Counted from the stretch's first letter, positions 1-13,434 are shown. The stretch: DNA of 64,000 nt from Haemonchus contortus (GCA_000469685.2 LS997562.1:44086869-44150868); one strand, 5' to 3'. Made by a program: numbers and translations. The notes: generated by a model from the sequence alone, not told the origin.

Positions 1-673
1 TCTCTGAAGTAGTTTTTTGAGCAGAATTTTTTTTTCCATTTGAAACCCACCTCTGTTATCTATTCCCATTGTCAGGGACTACCTGCTCGTTTAAGAGAAG
101 TGTTTTCAGGGTGGGTAGAACAAAGTGTGGTGAAGTTCAGGAGACAACATCTCCTTTTCTCGCCACCGCGTTCGGCTGTTTGCGTTTCCAATGGATACCT
201 CTTTCATCTTCTGATTTTTCCTGTCCCCATGGTGCTTCCTTGTTGAAGGGCTCTGATCTCTGGCCCTAATATCATGACGGACTTTTTTTCTTTCTCTACT
301 TCAACAAGGGGTTGTTTTCCGTACGGAATCCATGGATTGTTCGTCGTTCTACTGCCCTATGTGTTCTGAGTTCGGCGGTTTTGATATTTCTGCTGAACCT
401 GTTGTCTTCTTTAAAAGACCATCTTCCAAATTATAATTGATGTTTCTTATGGGGAGAAACCGCCATTTCCACCCAATGTTCAAGTCAACCTTGGTACAGG
501 TTAACTGAATCCGGAGAAACAGAAGCCTTGAATTGCTTGGGCAGGTATAGATTAGATCCGCGGGTCGCGGTGTGATATATCACTCGAATCGAACTCGAAT
601 ATTTTCCGAATGGTCCCTGAAAGGTGGGAAGGTGTTCATGCAACAGAGATGAATCTTCGATGACATTTCATAA

Positions 674-805
674 AGCATCTTCTCTATCTCTGAAAATAAA
701 CTCGACGATACCGTGGAAGCGCATACTTTCGAAACATCCGGTATAAATTCCGAGAAGATGCTGGAAGCAACCCGAAAAAAAGGAATCGAAGAAGCCGATG
801 AGTAA
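674..805 (+). CDS. Possible terminal exon of an unknown gene entering from the left edge
   Basis: An open frame runs from just after an in-frame stop (TAA at 671-673) to a TAA at 803-805. The tail is lysine- and glutamate-rich and ends ...KKGIEEADE. A poly(A) signal AATAAA lies 140 bp downstream at 944-949, which fits a last exon plus short 3' UTR. A splice acceptor would have to lie near 672 (ATAAAG). I do not recognise the protein, no upstream exon could be joined to it, and the minus strand is also open here (580-957). This may be chance. Confidence 0.2.
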   Translation, partial: SIFSISENKLDDTVEAHTFETSGINSEKMLEATRKKGIEEADE

Positions 806-943
806 GCTTTGTTCGCGCGAATTGGTCGTACATCACGTTTGATGGTGGTAAATGTCAGTAAGGGCGGATGACACGGGGATTTCGGGTTATGGGAAGCTTG
901 TTCTCCTCTTTTTGACCTCGTTATGTACATACTTCTGGTCCTC

Positions 944-949
944 AATAAA
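944..949 (+). terminator. Candidate poly(A) signal AATAAA
   Basis: This canonical hexamer lies 140 bp after the possible terminal exon that ends at 805. It is suggestive only, since AATAAA is common in AT-rich DNA. Confidence 0.2.
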
Positions 950-1579
950 CAAAGCATAGTAATATATGCACAATCTTTACTAGTGCAATTTCAAGGAACA
1001 AGAACGGACCTAATGACATGTGCCCTGAACGAAGTATGAATAGATGCTTTTCACGGCATTCTCCTCGTAGCTCCACTGCAACATCTGCACCGCAAGAACA
1101 TCTGCGCTATTTTCGCTTTTCCCTCTTGATAAAGCATTACAGAAAAGCTACTCCTCGTGCTCAACAAAGAAAACTGATTTCAAACTAATTGGAAGAGTTT
1201 CCTCAAACGACCTGACCGGATTTACTCATCAGTTTTCGGGGAAGAGGCTTGGCTACCCTGATGCAGGACTCAGTCCTAGCGACAGTACCTATTCAGTTTA
1301 TCAGTGCGAAGTCCCACTGTAGTCCGTTCAATGTATCTTCCAATTTTTGCGTTTCTACTTCCATTACTCTAACTCTTAGCTTCTTGCTTCTCGAACTGAA
1401 ACGAATAGACGGCAATTCTCGGTCCTGAAAGTTAACCCGGACTTAGTGGATCCGATGATCAAGTTCACTATTTGGAATTGCTTGGACAGCCCATGTCTTA
1501 CTGGATTTGCTGCTAAAAAAAAGCCGGGTTCCCTTGGGAAATCTCACAAGGTTGGCCAGTTATGGCCAAAACTTCGGCC

Positions 1580-1699
1580 TCGAACGGGACTAGAACCCGT
1601 ACCTGTGGGGTCCGGACACAATACCTTTAAGAATTATTTGGTCCATTGACCTCAACTAGCTCGGTGCCACTTCCATAGCCACTGTGCTACATCCGCATG
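1580..1699 (-). repeat. tRNA-derived SINE relic (A box and B box)
   Basis: Read on the minus strand, the segment has a tRNA-like A box (TAGCACAGTGG, near 1680-1691). About 80 nt later it has a B box (GGTTCTAGTCC) inside a perfect T-arm: stem ACGGG/CCCGT with the 7-nt loop TTCTAGT, at about 1583-1599. The 5' end (GCGGATG) has no complementary 3' acceptor strand, and the spacing between the boxes is too long for an ordinary tRNA. It therefore looks like a tRNA-derived short interspersed element or decayed tRNA copy rather than a working tRNA gene. Confidence 0.45.
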
Positions 1700-3796
1700 G
1701 AGGATTATTCATCGGATGACTAGTAGCAGTTGACCCGGAAACCGATCATGGGTGAGCTCCGTCCCCTCGTAAAAGATGCGTCATCGCCGCTTTGTGTCGT
1801 CTTCTTATGAGTAATCGCCGTAGTATTTTCGCCGACCTGACAATCTGCTCGTTGCTCCTCACGGTCTGCCAGTGATCGCCAGCTGGTTGTCGGAAGGCGT
1901 CGACCCGTCTCTGTTGAACATGCACTTTCCTCTGTCGATTCACACTGTAATTCTCTAACGAAATAATATCTCATTCATCCCGTTTTTTGATCACAATTAC
2001 GTTGTAGATTGAACATCGGTTCAGGGAAGTGTCCACAGTCTAGACCCCGCCCCCAACGTACAAGTCCCACCCATCTCGAGCGCGCATTATAATACTGATA
2101 TTGTCGTATTTTGATATTTAGAATATAACAACAAGAACAAATCGGTATAGAATAAACAAAAATAATAACAATTTTGTGAACGATGGATGGGTCCCTTAAA
2201 TAGAATTTCTAAGGCCCTTATATTCATGGACGGGTGAGGAATGTGCTGTTTGCGCTGGTTGGAGCAAGTTATAGACGAAGAGCTGAGCTTCGACTAGCTC
2301 TTCGTTTGGAACGTGGCCAGCTTTTGATTATCTTTATGGAATAGCGAAATAAGTGCTTCATAAATCACTTTTTCCAATTTTTCACACCTTTCACCTTATT
2401 CCGCCCGGTTGACCGCTTCAGTCGTGAAAAACCTCAGCATTCAGTCAGTTCCCGAATGCATGTTTTCTTAACCGCTTTCCACTGCTGTATCGTGGGTGTG
2501 TACATGGCGCATTCTTGGGCAATCGATTAACTTCCCCTGGATTTTTGTTACCTTTTCTGCGAAGATTTTCTGATTAGATCTCATGTATACATCGGGAAAG
2601 TTCAGTTTTTTCCCGAGACGTTCGATCCGTTGACACGATGCAATCTCTCCGTATTGTTTTCGCTTTTCTCGCAGCTTCTCAGTTTCAATAATCGCCTCCT
2701 ACCCTACTCGATTGTCATAATTACCTTCTGACTGTCATAACTGTTTTCAGAGTTCCCACTTCCAAAGCAGTTTTGTTCACAGTGTGTGACATCAGGTTCG
2801 GCTCACTAACTGGCAATGTTCAAAAAAGTAAGTTTTTCCCGTTTCAACTGTTCTTCATCTACGCTTATTCACTGCATACTCCGATGTCACTCAATAGATA
2901 GCTAAGACGGTAGCAGCCCTTGTGAGCAGGTAGTGTGCTGGGTCATAGGTGAGGGAGTGAGGGTCATTAGGTTCGTTTCGACTTGCTACGGTAATACGAT
3001 GATCAATTCAAATACGACTCCTCAAAAATCACTATCTACTGTTTTAGTCTTTTGAAGATATTGAACTGAACACTTATAAACCCAGTTTCACAGAACCTTC
3101 TCAAATTTGTTTTGATTCTACAATATGTTGGTACACGCCATGCATTTGCCCCTTTATTGGGATTGCCGATGCAACTGAATGCGTATTGGTCTATTGTATA
3201 TTGAGGATTATTCTATGGAATCCGTATATTCCTTCCAAGGATAACCCTATGCCCCTTAAGAGAACCCTTACCTTAACCATTCCGGTTTTTATGGTAATGA
3301 AATATTTGGGTAAAATGCTAATATGACTAATCATATTTGCAGCCTTTCAGGATAGTGCTGAGCAGCCTTTGTGGGCAAACCTTACAGCATCTTCACCTAT
3401 ACCAAAGAATGTTCTTCGCAAATGAGGCCTGCCTGTCTGTCTGTCATACTTATCAAATGGGCAGTTCCACATTCCTAGTGAAACACCCCAAAATGGATCG
3501 ATACCTATTAGGCTGGCATATCTTCGTTCATGGTTTCATGCCCAAACTGGAAGGAGGCCAAACAAGCCTGTCCAACAGGTGGTGTCTGTTAAGTAATTCC
3601 TCTGCAAAGGTTCACGAAAAAGGTTAGGAGAGGAAGAGGCGGGTCTGGGGCAAGCGAACGTTTTCTTTGATCACGCCTCAAAGGTATCCATAGGTGATAG
3701 TTATTGTCTAATTAGTTACAATCATTTTTGTAAGGAATTCTGCTTATGACACGTGGAAGTCAGTCAGAGCTTAAGAATGTTTCTCATTTGTTGGGA

Positions 3797-3806
3797 TTGT
3801 TTTAAG
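3797..3806 (+). promoter_or_regulatory. Candidate trans-splice acceptor before sqv-4 start
   Basis: The pyrimidine-rich TTGTTTTAAG ends 4 bp before the start ATG at 3811. An acceptor-like sequence with no matching upstream donor, directly before a start codon, is typical of nematode spliced-leader addition. It also supports 3811 as the real start. Confidence 0.45.
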
Positions 3807-3810
3807 CCAT

Positions 3811-6800
3811 ATGGTGTACTTGCATGAAAAGCGACTATCTGGCAAACCATACGGCGACTGGAAAGGACCTATACCTGTTGTTGAGAAGGTAATTGTATTT
3901 TGTCTTCCTGCAACCCTCACTTGAAGAGCTGATCGTCAACGCCGGAGTACGCCAAGCATTTATTCTTCTATCAGAAATTGTGATGGTTTTTAGAGTACAT
4001 AATAAATTTCGGAGGGGCCAGAAAACACAAATGTGCGTAAACCGATGCCTTTCTTATTTCTCCCCAAGCTGGAGGTTTACGGTAGTGCTGCCACTCCCTG
4101 AAGCTGCGTGGGTCATAATCCCTCCGGCATGACATCGGAAAAAGTAGCCCCTCTGCCTTAACCATTCCTCATCTCCTCTCTCTACTAATCTGATGATTTC
4201 CAAGGAATAGGCTCTATATCAAAGGAAGCAGAACAAAAGAATTGTTTTCGGAACATGCTTATTTCGATTGCAGTAGTCTTGGTTTAGATTAGTAAAATTC
4301 AATTGATGGCCCCTTCCAGGTCGAGCGTATTACATGTGTTGGAGCGGGTTATGTCGGTGGACCCACATGTGCGATGATCGCCTATAAATGCCCCGACATC
4401 CAGGTAAGTTTTTATTGAGTTGGTTTTACTTCTACTTACTGGTTTTTCTTTATTTTCGCTCCAATCAACTTAACTTTTGTTGGCATTTCGATTGTTCTGG
4501 ACTCATAGCCTATCTCTAAGCTAATAGACCTAATTCTATAGGATTTGTTAAGAAAATGAATTTAGGATTTTCACAGTTTGGGACTTTCTTGGTCCCATAA
4601 ATACCTTTTTTCATGGTCAGGTAGATTTAGAATATTTTCACAAAAAAAGGAAACTTTGGGTTCTGCGCAATTCCTTAGTGGACTTGGATAGAGGGCCTAT
4701 GTGGGCATCCTGAACAAACAAATAAACAAATGAGTGTGAAGATGTGTATTACAGTTTCTTCCAATAGTTGATACCTAGGTTACGGTGGTCGATATGAATA
4801 TGGACAAGATTACGCAGTGGAACTCGTACAATTTGCCAATTTATGAGGTTAGCCTGCATTGGAAAGCAGTTTTGCCTTCATAGAGCTGCTATATGTTTCA
4901 CAAAGTATAGCTTCAATTATAGCCAGGCCTGGACGACATCGTATTCGCGGCACGTGGTCGAAATCTTCATTTCGTTACGGATATCCCGCGAGCGATACGT
5001 GAAGCCGATCTGATATTCATATCGGTGAACACCCCTACGAAGATGTATGGTAGAGGCAAGGTGAGTCAGATTTACTTGCTTCACTTGGGGTTGGTATGGA
5101 TGGTTTACCGGTGAAGTGATAGCGACTCGGTCCGTATAAATCCTGTTGTTCATACGGATCGAATAGCCGAGCCTGAAGGTAATGAAAGCTCTTTCGAAAA
5201 AGTCGGGAGATAAGCGAAGAATGAAAGCGAAAGGAATGATAGTACTGCCTTAGGTGACAAGTTACTCTTAGTATTAGATGTATTGATAAAATATCTTCCC
5301 AAATGCTTCGATATCTCCGAAGACGAGCCGTTTTGCATGGCGCCACCTCATGCATTTTAAGAATTTTCGTCCTAATTCGTTCAGGGAATGGCCCCTGATC
5401 TGAAGTACGTCGAGTCGGTATCACGTACTATTGCGCAGTATTCTGAAGGTCCAAAGGTATAACTCCGGTGTTATCGAGTAGCTCCTTCAACTTCCTGCAC
5501 AAATAACTGTTAAGATAGTCGTTGAGAAAAGTACGGTACCGGTTCGAGCTGCCGAAAGCATTAACTGCATTCTTCGAGAAGCCCAGCGTAACGATCCACG
5601 ACTGTCTTTTCAGGTATACTTCTTTTAATAATGTTTAATACTTCTATTGTTTATTTTTGCTTATTTCTTTAGTTATTTCTGTTTTGCTTGTTTTAGTGGA
5701 AATGAGTAGTTGATAATGCTTGCAGTTCAGGTGCTATCCAATCCGGAATTTCTAGCTGAAGGAACAGCCATTAGAGATCTGTCTAATCCGGATCGTGTAC
5801 TGATCGGCGGAGAAACTTCACCTGAAGGTATGTTGTTTCCCTGAAAGCATAGGTGGCTGGTGTGTGGGTGCCTAAGAGGGACGAGAACCGATATTTCTCT
5901 CCATTCAGTGCCCGATCCACTAGATGGCTTCCATCACCGCACCACAAGGCTCTTCTAGGGAATTTTAAAGGATTCCTCGAGAGTTTTCTACTGCAGAACA
6001 CAACACATTCACCCGAGACCTCAAATATTGTAGCATGTCCAGTGTAAGTACCCGAAGTGATAAGTAATACCTGGACCCTATCTGAGTAAGATCGCGCAAG
6101 CAAGGGAAGAAGCTTATCAGCCCCCACCCCATCCCTCTTTCCCATCTCTCCCTCCCAGTTCCGCCTCTTCCCGATGTGGTACCAACGGGAAAGTCGCTGA
6201 AATGACTTCAGAGATTGATTTTTCGAGCAATCAATCCAGATTTTGTCGTAGTGCCATAATCCGCGAAGTTTTCCCCACTCAGAATCCACTCAAAAATGAA
6301 TATTAGCGTGTTTGTGAATGATGTGTGTAACTCCTAGAAAGAAAAACAAGTTTCGTGATAAATGAAGATCTGGCTGAACTTCGTGAGGTGCCAGAGGATG
6401 CCATCACAACGGAAAACACCTTCTTTCCCAAGCATGAACTGTCAAGTGTAACTCAATTATCCGATCTGAAAATGTAACTCAATTCAATATTCGATCTCGC
6501 TTGTCGCTATATCTGCAGGGTATCCGGTAAAAGGAAAAAATTCTGGGGAAAGGACAAATGGAAAAAAGATTTTTGTGAGCGCGGATCACCTCTATTGAAG
6601 ACGAGAGTGGGAAGTAAATTAGTCGCGAGCAGGCCATCGAAGTATATAGGCTTTCAAGTGAGAAATGGTAGAGTTCCAGCAATTATGTTTTCTTGCGAGT
6701 CAGATCATCATGTGTTAAGTTAAACTTAGCGTTTGCTAATGGTAGTTTTGGTTGAGGAAAAATGTGTAATCGGCGGTACTTAGCATGTGCAAAAGCCAAG

Positions 6801-9800
6801 AAGTTTATTGAAAGGGTATCGATCTAAATTCTCGAGAACCATTGAAAATGTCTATAGGAGCGGCCGCTGTTGCCGAGTTGGTGCGAATTTATGAGCATTG
6901 GGTACCACGAGATCGAATCATCACCACAAATACCTGGAGTTCCGAACTATCCAAACTGGTAAGTTGCTGTTACTCCTGATTTTCAAGTTCGTAGCTGCAA
7001 AAGTTGTGACCGTTTCTCTCTGATATCGATGGGAAGATAGTGGGAATCGAATAGACTCCTCATCATTCAATGCAAATGATTCCATAGCTGTAGAGTTCAT
7101 GTCTTATTCGCTGCTACAGCACTTGAATTCCAGGCTGCCAATGCTTTCCTTGCCCAGCGGATATCATCGATCAATGCCATATCAGCAATCTGTGAAGCAA
7201 CGGGAGCCGATGTACAAGAGGTCGCTCATGCGATCGGCTTCGATTCGCGGATCGGGAACAAATTCCTACAAGCCAGCGTGGGTAAGAAATTGCCTCATCG
7301 TGGGAATTCTCTCACCTACTCCACATACTACACGTGCATGGCTTAATTGTCTGACTTTGGGTCTGTCCGCATACGGGGACTTTCCTGTCACTCCCAAAGA
7401 AAATCGTGTAAATTAGCCAAAATGGAGGTTGTCGCCATTGCTTGCCTTTCAATATTTATTTCTTTATTATAATAAGAGCTGTCAGAGCTGTACGGCTTTG
7501 GAGTTGAAGGGAAATGCATGCAAGAATTTGGTGGTAAGTCTGAAGGGTCTCCTTCAGGCTGGTCTTTTTTCTCCGCTTGAGAGTCTAGCAGCATCGAAAA
7601 AGATGGGAGGAAATGCCGAATTGAGTCATTTTCGACTGGGATGCGCCATGCTTCCAATTTTTCTATACACCATTGAATCTGAATGAGGAAGCTTATGTAG
7701 TGCTTTGAGGTTGAATCGATTCATATGGTGAATTATGGGATTACGCAGTGTAGGATTCAGCGAAATATCTTTAAAGCAAGCAAAAATACTGATAAATCAT
7801 AACCGGTTATGGCCGTAGTGGGACTGACTGATCTGAGGGTTTAGCAACGTAGTTTTTGCACCCCTTTCCACATCTGTTTTCCACTACATAGCCCTACCTC
7901 TGTTCAATCTTCTATGTTGTGATCATGTTTATTTATTTCTCATTTATGTGTGAATTGCAGTCATATTTATTTGAAGGATTCGGCGGCAGCTGCTTTCAAA
8001 AGGATGTCCTTTCATTGGTGTACCTGAGTGAATCACTTCACCTTCAAAAAGTTGCCGATTACTGGATGGGAGTAAGTATAGTTATCCTTCAACGTTGAAT
8101 ATTTTTGCCTTTTTCTTATATAACCGCAACTTGAGCCGATATTGGCCAGCTTTTCGTTCCCAGCTTCGAAGCAATTCGGCTTAATCCATTGGCCATTGCC
8201 ATGATATTGCTATTTCCGGTTAATTCCAAATAGGATGAGCCTGAGGGGTTGTATTTGACTATAGAGCCAACAGGATTTTACGATTTAACCAAAATAATCA
8301 TCCTATAAAAATATTGTAGGTTATCGAAATCAATAAATGGCAACGTCGTCGATTCTCTGACAAGATCATCGTTGAGCTGTTCAACACAGTAGCCGATAAG
8401 AAGATCGCTGTATTTGGTTTTGCCTTCAAGAAGAACACCGGTGATACGAGGTATGATGAGTGGCTTTGCTACTTAAATAATTGTAAAGGAGAGATCAATC
8501 AATAATTGATGGCTTCCAGGCACTCATTACGGTTGAAAACTGTATCTAACTGCCCTTTGTTGTTAAATCTTACTGACAGATTCCCAATGTCCTCTCTTCC
8601 ATTTAAAATGATTACGGTTTTGTTTCGGCTCGCCAGAAAGAAGCAATTAATCGATAATCGATTAACTCCGAAGCCTTTTACTGGTTTATACGATGCAGTG
8701 TCTTCATTGGCTTGATGTTTTCCCGTACCTGAGACGAAATAACACTAACAGTCACTTAAGAATACTTGCCAGTATTCCTTACTGAACCTTTCTCAAGGGA
8801 AAACACTAATAAGTTCTTGATGAGCAAACCCTTTCCAGTACTACGAGTCATAAAATTTCTAAAATCAGGCGTCTTCCGGAATATCAGTATCGATCGATTT
8901 TGATTATTTTTTGTCAACTATAGATTATTTATGATATGAACGCTAATTTTAAATCGACCTTTTTCAGAGAATCGTCGGCCATTCATATCATTAGCCACCT
9001 CCTAGAAGAACATGCTCAAATTGCTGTCTATGACCCCAAGGTGAATGATTCTTTGTGTTTCCCTTGAAAGTCTCTTCCTTTGAGGGTGACACGTATGGGG
9101 TAGATGCAGTCCATAGGTTCCTCTGAGCGTTAATTTAATAGTAGTTCGGGTGTGTTAACCTTAGGGGTTCAGGAATCTTTGACCCAAAATTGGATTGCCC
9201 CAAGTTTGAGTACTGTAGGTACCTAAACCTACTCAACTACAACTTTTGTTTTCATAATAAAATGCTCTAATTCAAGTCGGGTTCACAAACACTAGGAAAC
9301 CCATTTAATGCTCGTATCAGGAGGGGTTTGGGCTCACTATGATGTAGCTTTGCGTCGTCATCTTTTTCTGTATTGCCAAACCCCCTTCAGATGCATATGT
9401 GTCGTTGATTTAGTGGTCTATTTGTGCCTTTTGCTATAGCTTATGGTTAAGCTTCATTGATTAGATAATCCACCGTATAGCAACATCTAGATGTTGTAAT
9501 TTTGACCGTAAATATTCAAAAAGTGATCCAGTATAATAAAACGCGTTTTGTTGCAAATGCTATGACAACGATTTATCAGAATTTAACACGCGTGGAGAAA
9601 CGGTAAACTCAGAATTACGGTAGCACCTAAATGGTGTGATTACACTTCAGACACTGTAATTCTCGGTTATTTATAGCTGTATCAGTCAAACATTCTCCTC
9701 TACTCCTGTACTATTTGCAGGTCACGGAAACACAGATGAGGTGGGAGTTGGAGCAGCGATCAACCGCAGATTTAGGTGAGTTCACCTTGAGGTCTAGGAA

Positions 9801-10303
9801 AATTTAAGAATTCGGATTTTAGAGTGTAGATAATTGATTTTCAGTCACAAAATTGGTGACGGTACATGATAATCCCTACTCGGCTGCTGATGATGCTCAT
9901 GCTATTGTCATTCTGACTGAATGGGACGAGTTCAAGGTAAGCTCCATGGTTGCTGGGAGTAGTTTAAGAGTTTTGTTTTTCCATGATTAACGAAATGGTC
10001 TGCATCAATGCACAATATGAGCAGGGTCTTGAAAATCGCTTGTCAATAGGGAGTTCTGATTTCCGTCGGGCCGAGTCCACATCACATTTGTCTACTGCGT
10101 GTGTCACTTGTTAGATGATTAATAGCCCTTTTTAGGCGCTGGACTATGAACGAATCTACAAAACCATGAAACACCCGGCGTCAATTTTCGATGGTCGCCT
10201 GATTCTCGATCAACGCCAACTACGAGAATACGGTTTCCGAACGTTTGCCATCGGCTCCGCACCTGATCAAGCATACAATCTTTTTGGTGTGCCACTTGAT
10301 TAG
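3811..10303 (+). CDS. sqv-4: UDP-glucose 6-dehydrogenase (SQV-4/UGDH), 15 exons
   Basis: The cytosolic enzyme oxidises UDP-glucose to UDP-glucuronate with two NAD+, supplying glycosaminoglycan synthesis. Exons: 3811-3888, 4320-4403, 4779-4847, 4923-5060, 5385-5456, 5515-5613, 5731-5827, 6858-6958, 7134-7281, 7977-8071, 8320-8450, 8968-9040, 9721-9775, 9845-9936, 10136-10303. All phases agree, giving 499 aa; the worm and human enzymes are about 480-494. The Rossmann motif GAGYVGGPT is at residues 34-42, the EKST lysine at 152, and the catalytic cysteine in [10 protein letters not shown] at 301. The second nucleotide-binding half carries [15 protein letters not shown]. Two acceptors are unusual AAG sites (before exons 6 and 10). 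The N-terminal ~26 residues are lineage-specific. The intron at 5828-6857 is about 1 kb and contains only chance ORFs. Confidence 0.97.
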
Positions 10304-10670
10304 GATGATTTCTGAAGTGCTGTCGAGATCGATCAGCCGATCTCATGATGACCGTCTACTTAGACATCTCACACGGGCAGATCTGCCGCCTTCTGTTCAG
10401 AATCTGACTAATAATGCTTGCCTGTTACTATGGTCATTGTTTTTCCAAGAATCATTACATTATCGGATCCCTGATATTCTTGTTATGTCACTTAATTTTT
10501 TTTCACAAAAAATCTGTCTTTGTTTGGCCGCTTTCACACTTCAGAGCTCCACACTCTGTCAGCTAATACAATGTTAAGTATTGAATGGAATTGTTTGAGA
10601 TCGCAAACTGTTTTATGCTGTATTGTGAGAGGAGCCCTGCACACATTCCGTTATTTATATTGCACCACAT

Positions 10671-10676
10671 AATAAA
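10671..10676 (+). terminator. Poly(A) signal of sqv-4
   Basis: AATAAA lies 368 bp after the sqv-4 stop (10301-10303). The intervening sequence is AT-rich with no other feature and is the likely 3' UTR. Confidence 0.55.
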
Positions 10677-12270
10677 GTTGATTTTTAACCACATAAGTTA
10701 ATTGGAACTGGTTCTGGAGCTTATTGCCCTTTATATTTGCTTATTCAAGGTTTCAGAAAGCTGATTCTCTAAGCTTCAAGCATTTTGTTACTTATTGCTG
10801 CTATTCATTGGCTTTTCCTTTGAACTAATCAAGCCATGATCACAACCGCTAGCTTCCAAGTTGATCTAGGTTTATTTTGTTTTATTTTATTTTCGTTTAT
10901 TTCTTACTTCTTTATCGATCAGGGGAAACTTTTTGGCTTGGTCCAAGCTCGACTAAAGAGTGTGGTTTCGTGAGTAAATTTGCTGTTAAGTTACTTTACG
11001 GAAACGATTGAGGCGTTTGGAATGGTCCGTTTTTGACTGCTTAGTCTCCCTGTTAGCCCATATTGTAAGTTCTTTCGAGATTTTTTTTTGTTTTGATAAG
11101 TTGAGCGATGGCTCAAGAATTGAAGCAGCTATGCTTAGTCTGAGCATGTGTCCCGAAAAATTGTAGGTTGAAAATCAACGATAGGGGAGTTATATCAGTA
11201 CAAATAAAAAAGTTCAGTGTCGGTAAAAAGTGGATAATTGCTAGCTTTTCATTGGCAGAACGAATCTAAATTGGTGACAGCTATAGCAGCGTGCGTCAGC
11301 AGCCGTCTTCCGCCAGACACATCGGTCTAGGCCAATCCCCGTATAACCCTTACGTTTAAAAAGCTTCATATAACTCGTTGCAAACGGTATCACTATGAAC
11401 TTTGCATCGTAGAACTTTTACCATGCGCTGGTTTTGAATTAACGGCACTGAAGATCTAATGATCAACAGGTACAACATCTATAATAAAATGTTAAATGTA
11501 GCAGGCAACTAATCAAGAGCACTAGTGGAGTTTTGCACAGATTTTCCTACAAGGATGTGTAAAGTATGGTCCGCTGACATTGTAGAGATGGATTTGGTGA
11601 CAATTTTTTTGATATTTACTGTACTTCTTGAATATATACATGGAATCGTAGAGCGCAAGAATTCTTGATCGTCTCCTTATGCTCTGTTATGGGATGGTAA
11701 TCCTAAAGTGAATTTGAAATGGTAACCCTGGCGCACGCCATTGCACGAGACATTTCGATTTGATTTATATCGAAATTCGCGGGGTGAATGAATGGTGCTT
11801 TGTAGAACAGGTCGTTTGGCCGAATCATTTCTAGTCTAGTAAGTTCTTATTGTCTTCTATACCGTTTTCTATTAATTTTCTTTGCGGAGAAAGTATAATA
11901 GAAATAATAGTAAGTATTATATTGTAAAAAATAATAGGAATCTCCTTTTCTTTATATGGGCCCTCATATGCTGCAATTCTCAGGTTTGTCTGAAGTCGGT
12001 TTGCAGGTTCATTGTCACAATCTACGTTGAGATCATTTCTTGTTGCGAAGTATTCTTACCCTTGTTTTTACCTATGGCCTACAATGGGCGCCTTTTGTTG
12101 GTTTTTTGCTGGAACTCAACTCATTGTATATAATCGATTAATCTTCTTACAGTTCATCATTCTTTCATTGATTTTCATGAGCACTTGAGTATTTTCGATT
12201 ATCGCCCAGATTGATAAGCAATATCGACCTAGAACAGCCGTAATCCTGGGTCTTTTACTATTACTTCTAC
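10677..12270. other. Intergenic, no gene seen
   Basis: AT-rich sequence containing only short random ORFs. I see no repeats with clear ends and no RNA genes here. Confidence 0.5.
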
Positions 12271-12274
12271 TCAC

Positions 12275-12647
12275 CGATTTGAGCAGACTAGGCTGGTTCT
12301 CCATTTCTTTCTTATCAGTGAGTTCTGGCTCTTCAATGTACTCACCAGCCTTCATTATATTGTTTATTATGTATTATTTTTAGATCGTTAATGCGCCTCC
12401 CCCCTAGGCTTTCATTACTGATGCAGGAAGCGGATCATTGCCATTTGTAGATTAATTTGGTGTAGAAAAATTCGCTCACGCTGTATTCTGATGACAGCTT
12501 ACTTTCGTGATCCACATCTGTAGCTGTGGCTACGACTGCATTACTTAAGACCTTGCATTCTGCGAAAACTGACCACTTAGACACAGTCTTATGAGGTTGA
12601 GACGGAGAGAAAGCCTCATGTGACCGATTTCCGTTGAACAACACAAT
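12275..12647 (-). CDS. Two linked exon-like segments, unknown protein (partial)
   Basis: On the minus strand a frame opens after an AAG acceptor at 12648 and runs 56 codons (12647-12480) to an AGC|GTGAGC donor. A second frame (12349-12275) starts after an AAG acceptor (TAATGAAG), reads GEYIEEPELTDKKEMENQP, and ends at TCG|GTGAGT. Both junctions are phase 0, so they join cleanly. The first piece contains VLFNGNRSHEAFSPSQPHK and looks like ordinary protein sequence. I do not recognise the protein, and could not find a start, a stop or further exons. This could be a fragment of a real gene or a decayed copy. Confidence 0.3.
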
Positions 12648-13078
12648 CTTGATACTTCTACTTTTGAACTATGTAAAGGTTATTTCTTCTTCTAGTGGCA
12701 GATAGGCTGAAGGAATGATTGAGCCTTTAGATGGCAAGAATGCCGCTAAGGAGCAAGCCTCGATGTCCAGCTAAGTAAGAAGCAGTAGTGGAAAGAAACT
12801 CCTCCTAAGTAAGTCTTAATACAGCACTAGTTCTGGAGCAGGTCGTTAACCATGGGTCACCCGGCCAATCTAGGCATTTGGCCGCCCGTCATTTGAATCG
12901 ATGCTGCCCACCCGGGTAGATTTGTGCGTTATGGCACTTTTTTTTTCTGCCAACTTTTTCACTACCTCCAGTCACTTCTCCGTATATACTTCTACTATTA
13001 AATGCATTATTAGAAGAATGAATTTCAGTTTTCCATGCTCCTACGATAGCACCAGGAGTTTCTGACTCCGAATTTTAT

Positions 13079-13434
13079 TTAATAGTCTTTGGGTGGTAGT
13101 ACAACACGTTTATAACTTTGGCGAATGACTTCTCCGTCTGTCTCAGGATCCAGAGCTTCGATAAATGATATGACGCATATTTTTATTCGAACTTTGGAAT
13201 TGCTCTCGTCATTGAATTTTCCAAAAATGATCGGGAATACTCTTGTTCTTTGTGGAATGTGAGATGAGTACTGGAGCCACTAACAGTCATGGGAATTGTG
13301 CCTGAATTCGAATTTTGAATCAACCATTTGTACAACGTCGAAAGCACTTTCCTTACCCATCCATCTTCATCTTGTTCATATTTTCTGAGCAGTCGATTCT
13401 CACTGTATTTTAATTGATATCCCCGAACTTTCCT
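13079..13434 (-). CDS. 3' end of an unrecognised gene (last two exons)
   Basis: Exon 13434-13357 (26 codons, ending ...EQDEDGW) has a GTAAGG donor. A 77-bp intron with a TTAG acceptor leads to exon 13279-13079 (66 residues plus TAA), ending ...YKRVVLPPKDY. The phases match (0/0), and an AATAAA overlaps the base after the stop, as in compact nematode 3' ends. The joined stretch begins RKVRGYQLKYSENR and is compatible with a beta-rich extracellular module such as fibronectin III, but this is a guess. Upstream sequence to about 13560 is also partly open, but I could not make it join in phase. It may be a pseudogene. Confidence 0.4.

Larger units (their letters stand above)
1..3796. other. Left flank, largely non-coding
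   Basis: This AT-rich DNA lies upstream of the UDP-glucose dehydrogenase gene. I see no complete gene in it. The ORFs on both strands are short and lack convincing splice-linked continuations. The exceptions are the possible terminal exon at 674-805 and the tRNA-derived repeat at 1580-1699, listed separately. The 3' part (about 2.6-3.8 kb) may hold the promoter or outron of the downstream gene, but I recognise no specific element. Confidence 0.5.

Noticed and set aside
1583..1699. Functional tRNA gene
   Set aside because: The acceptor strands do not pair and the A/B box distance is too long. It is treated as a SINE relic.
5783..6289. 168-codon minus-strand ORF
   Set aside because: It lies antisense to sqv-4 exon 7 and in the following intron. 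There are no splice signals and no protein likeness.
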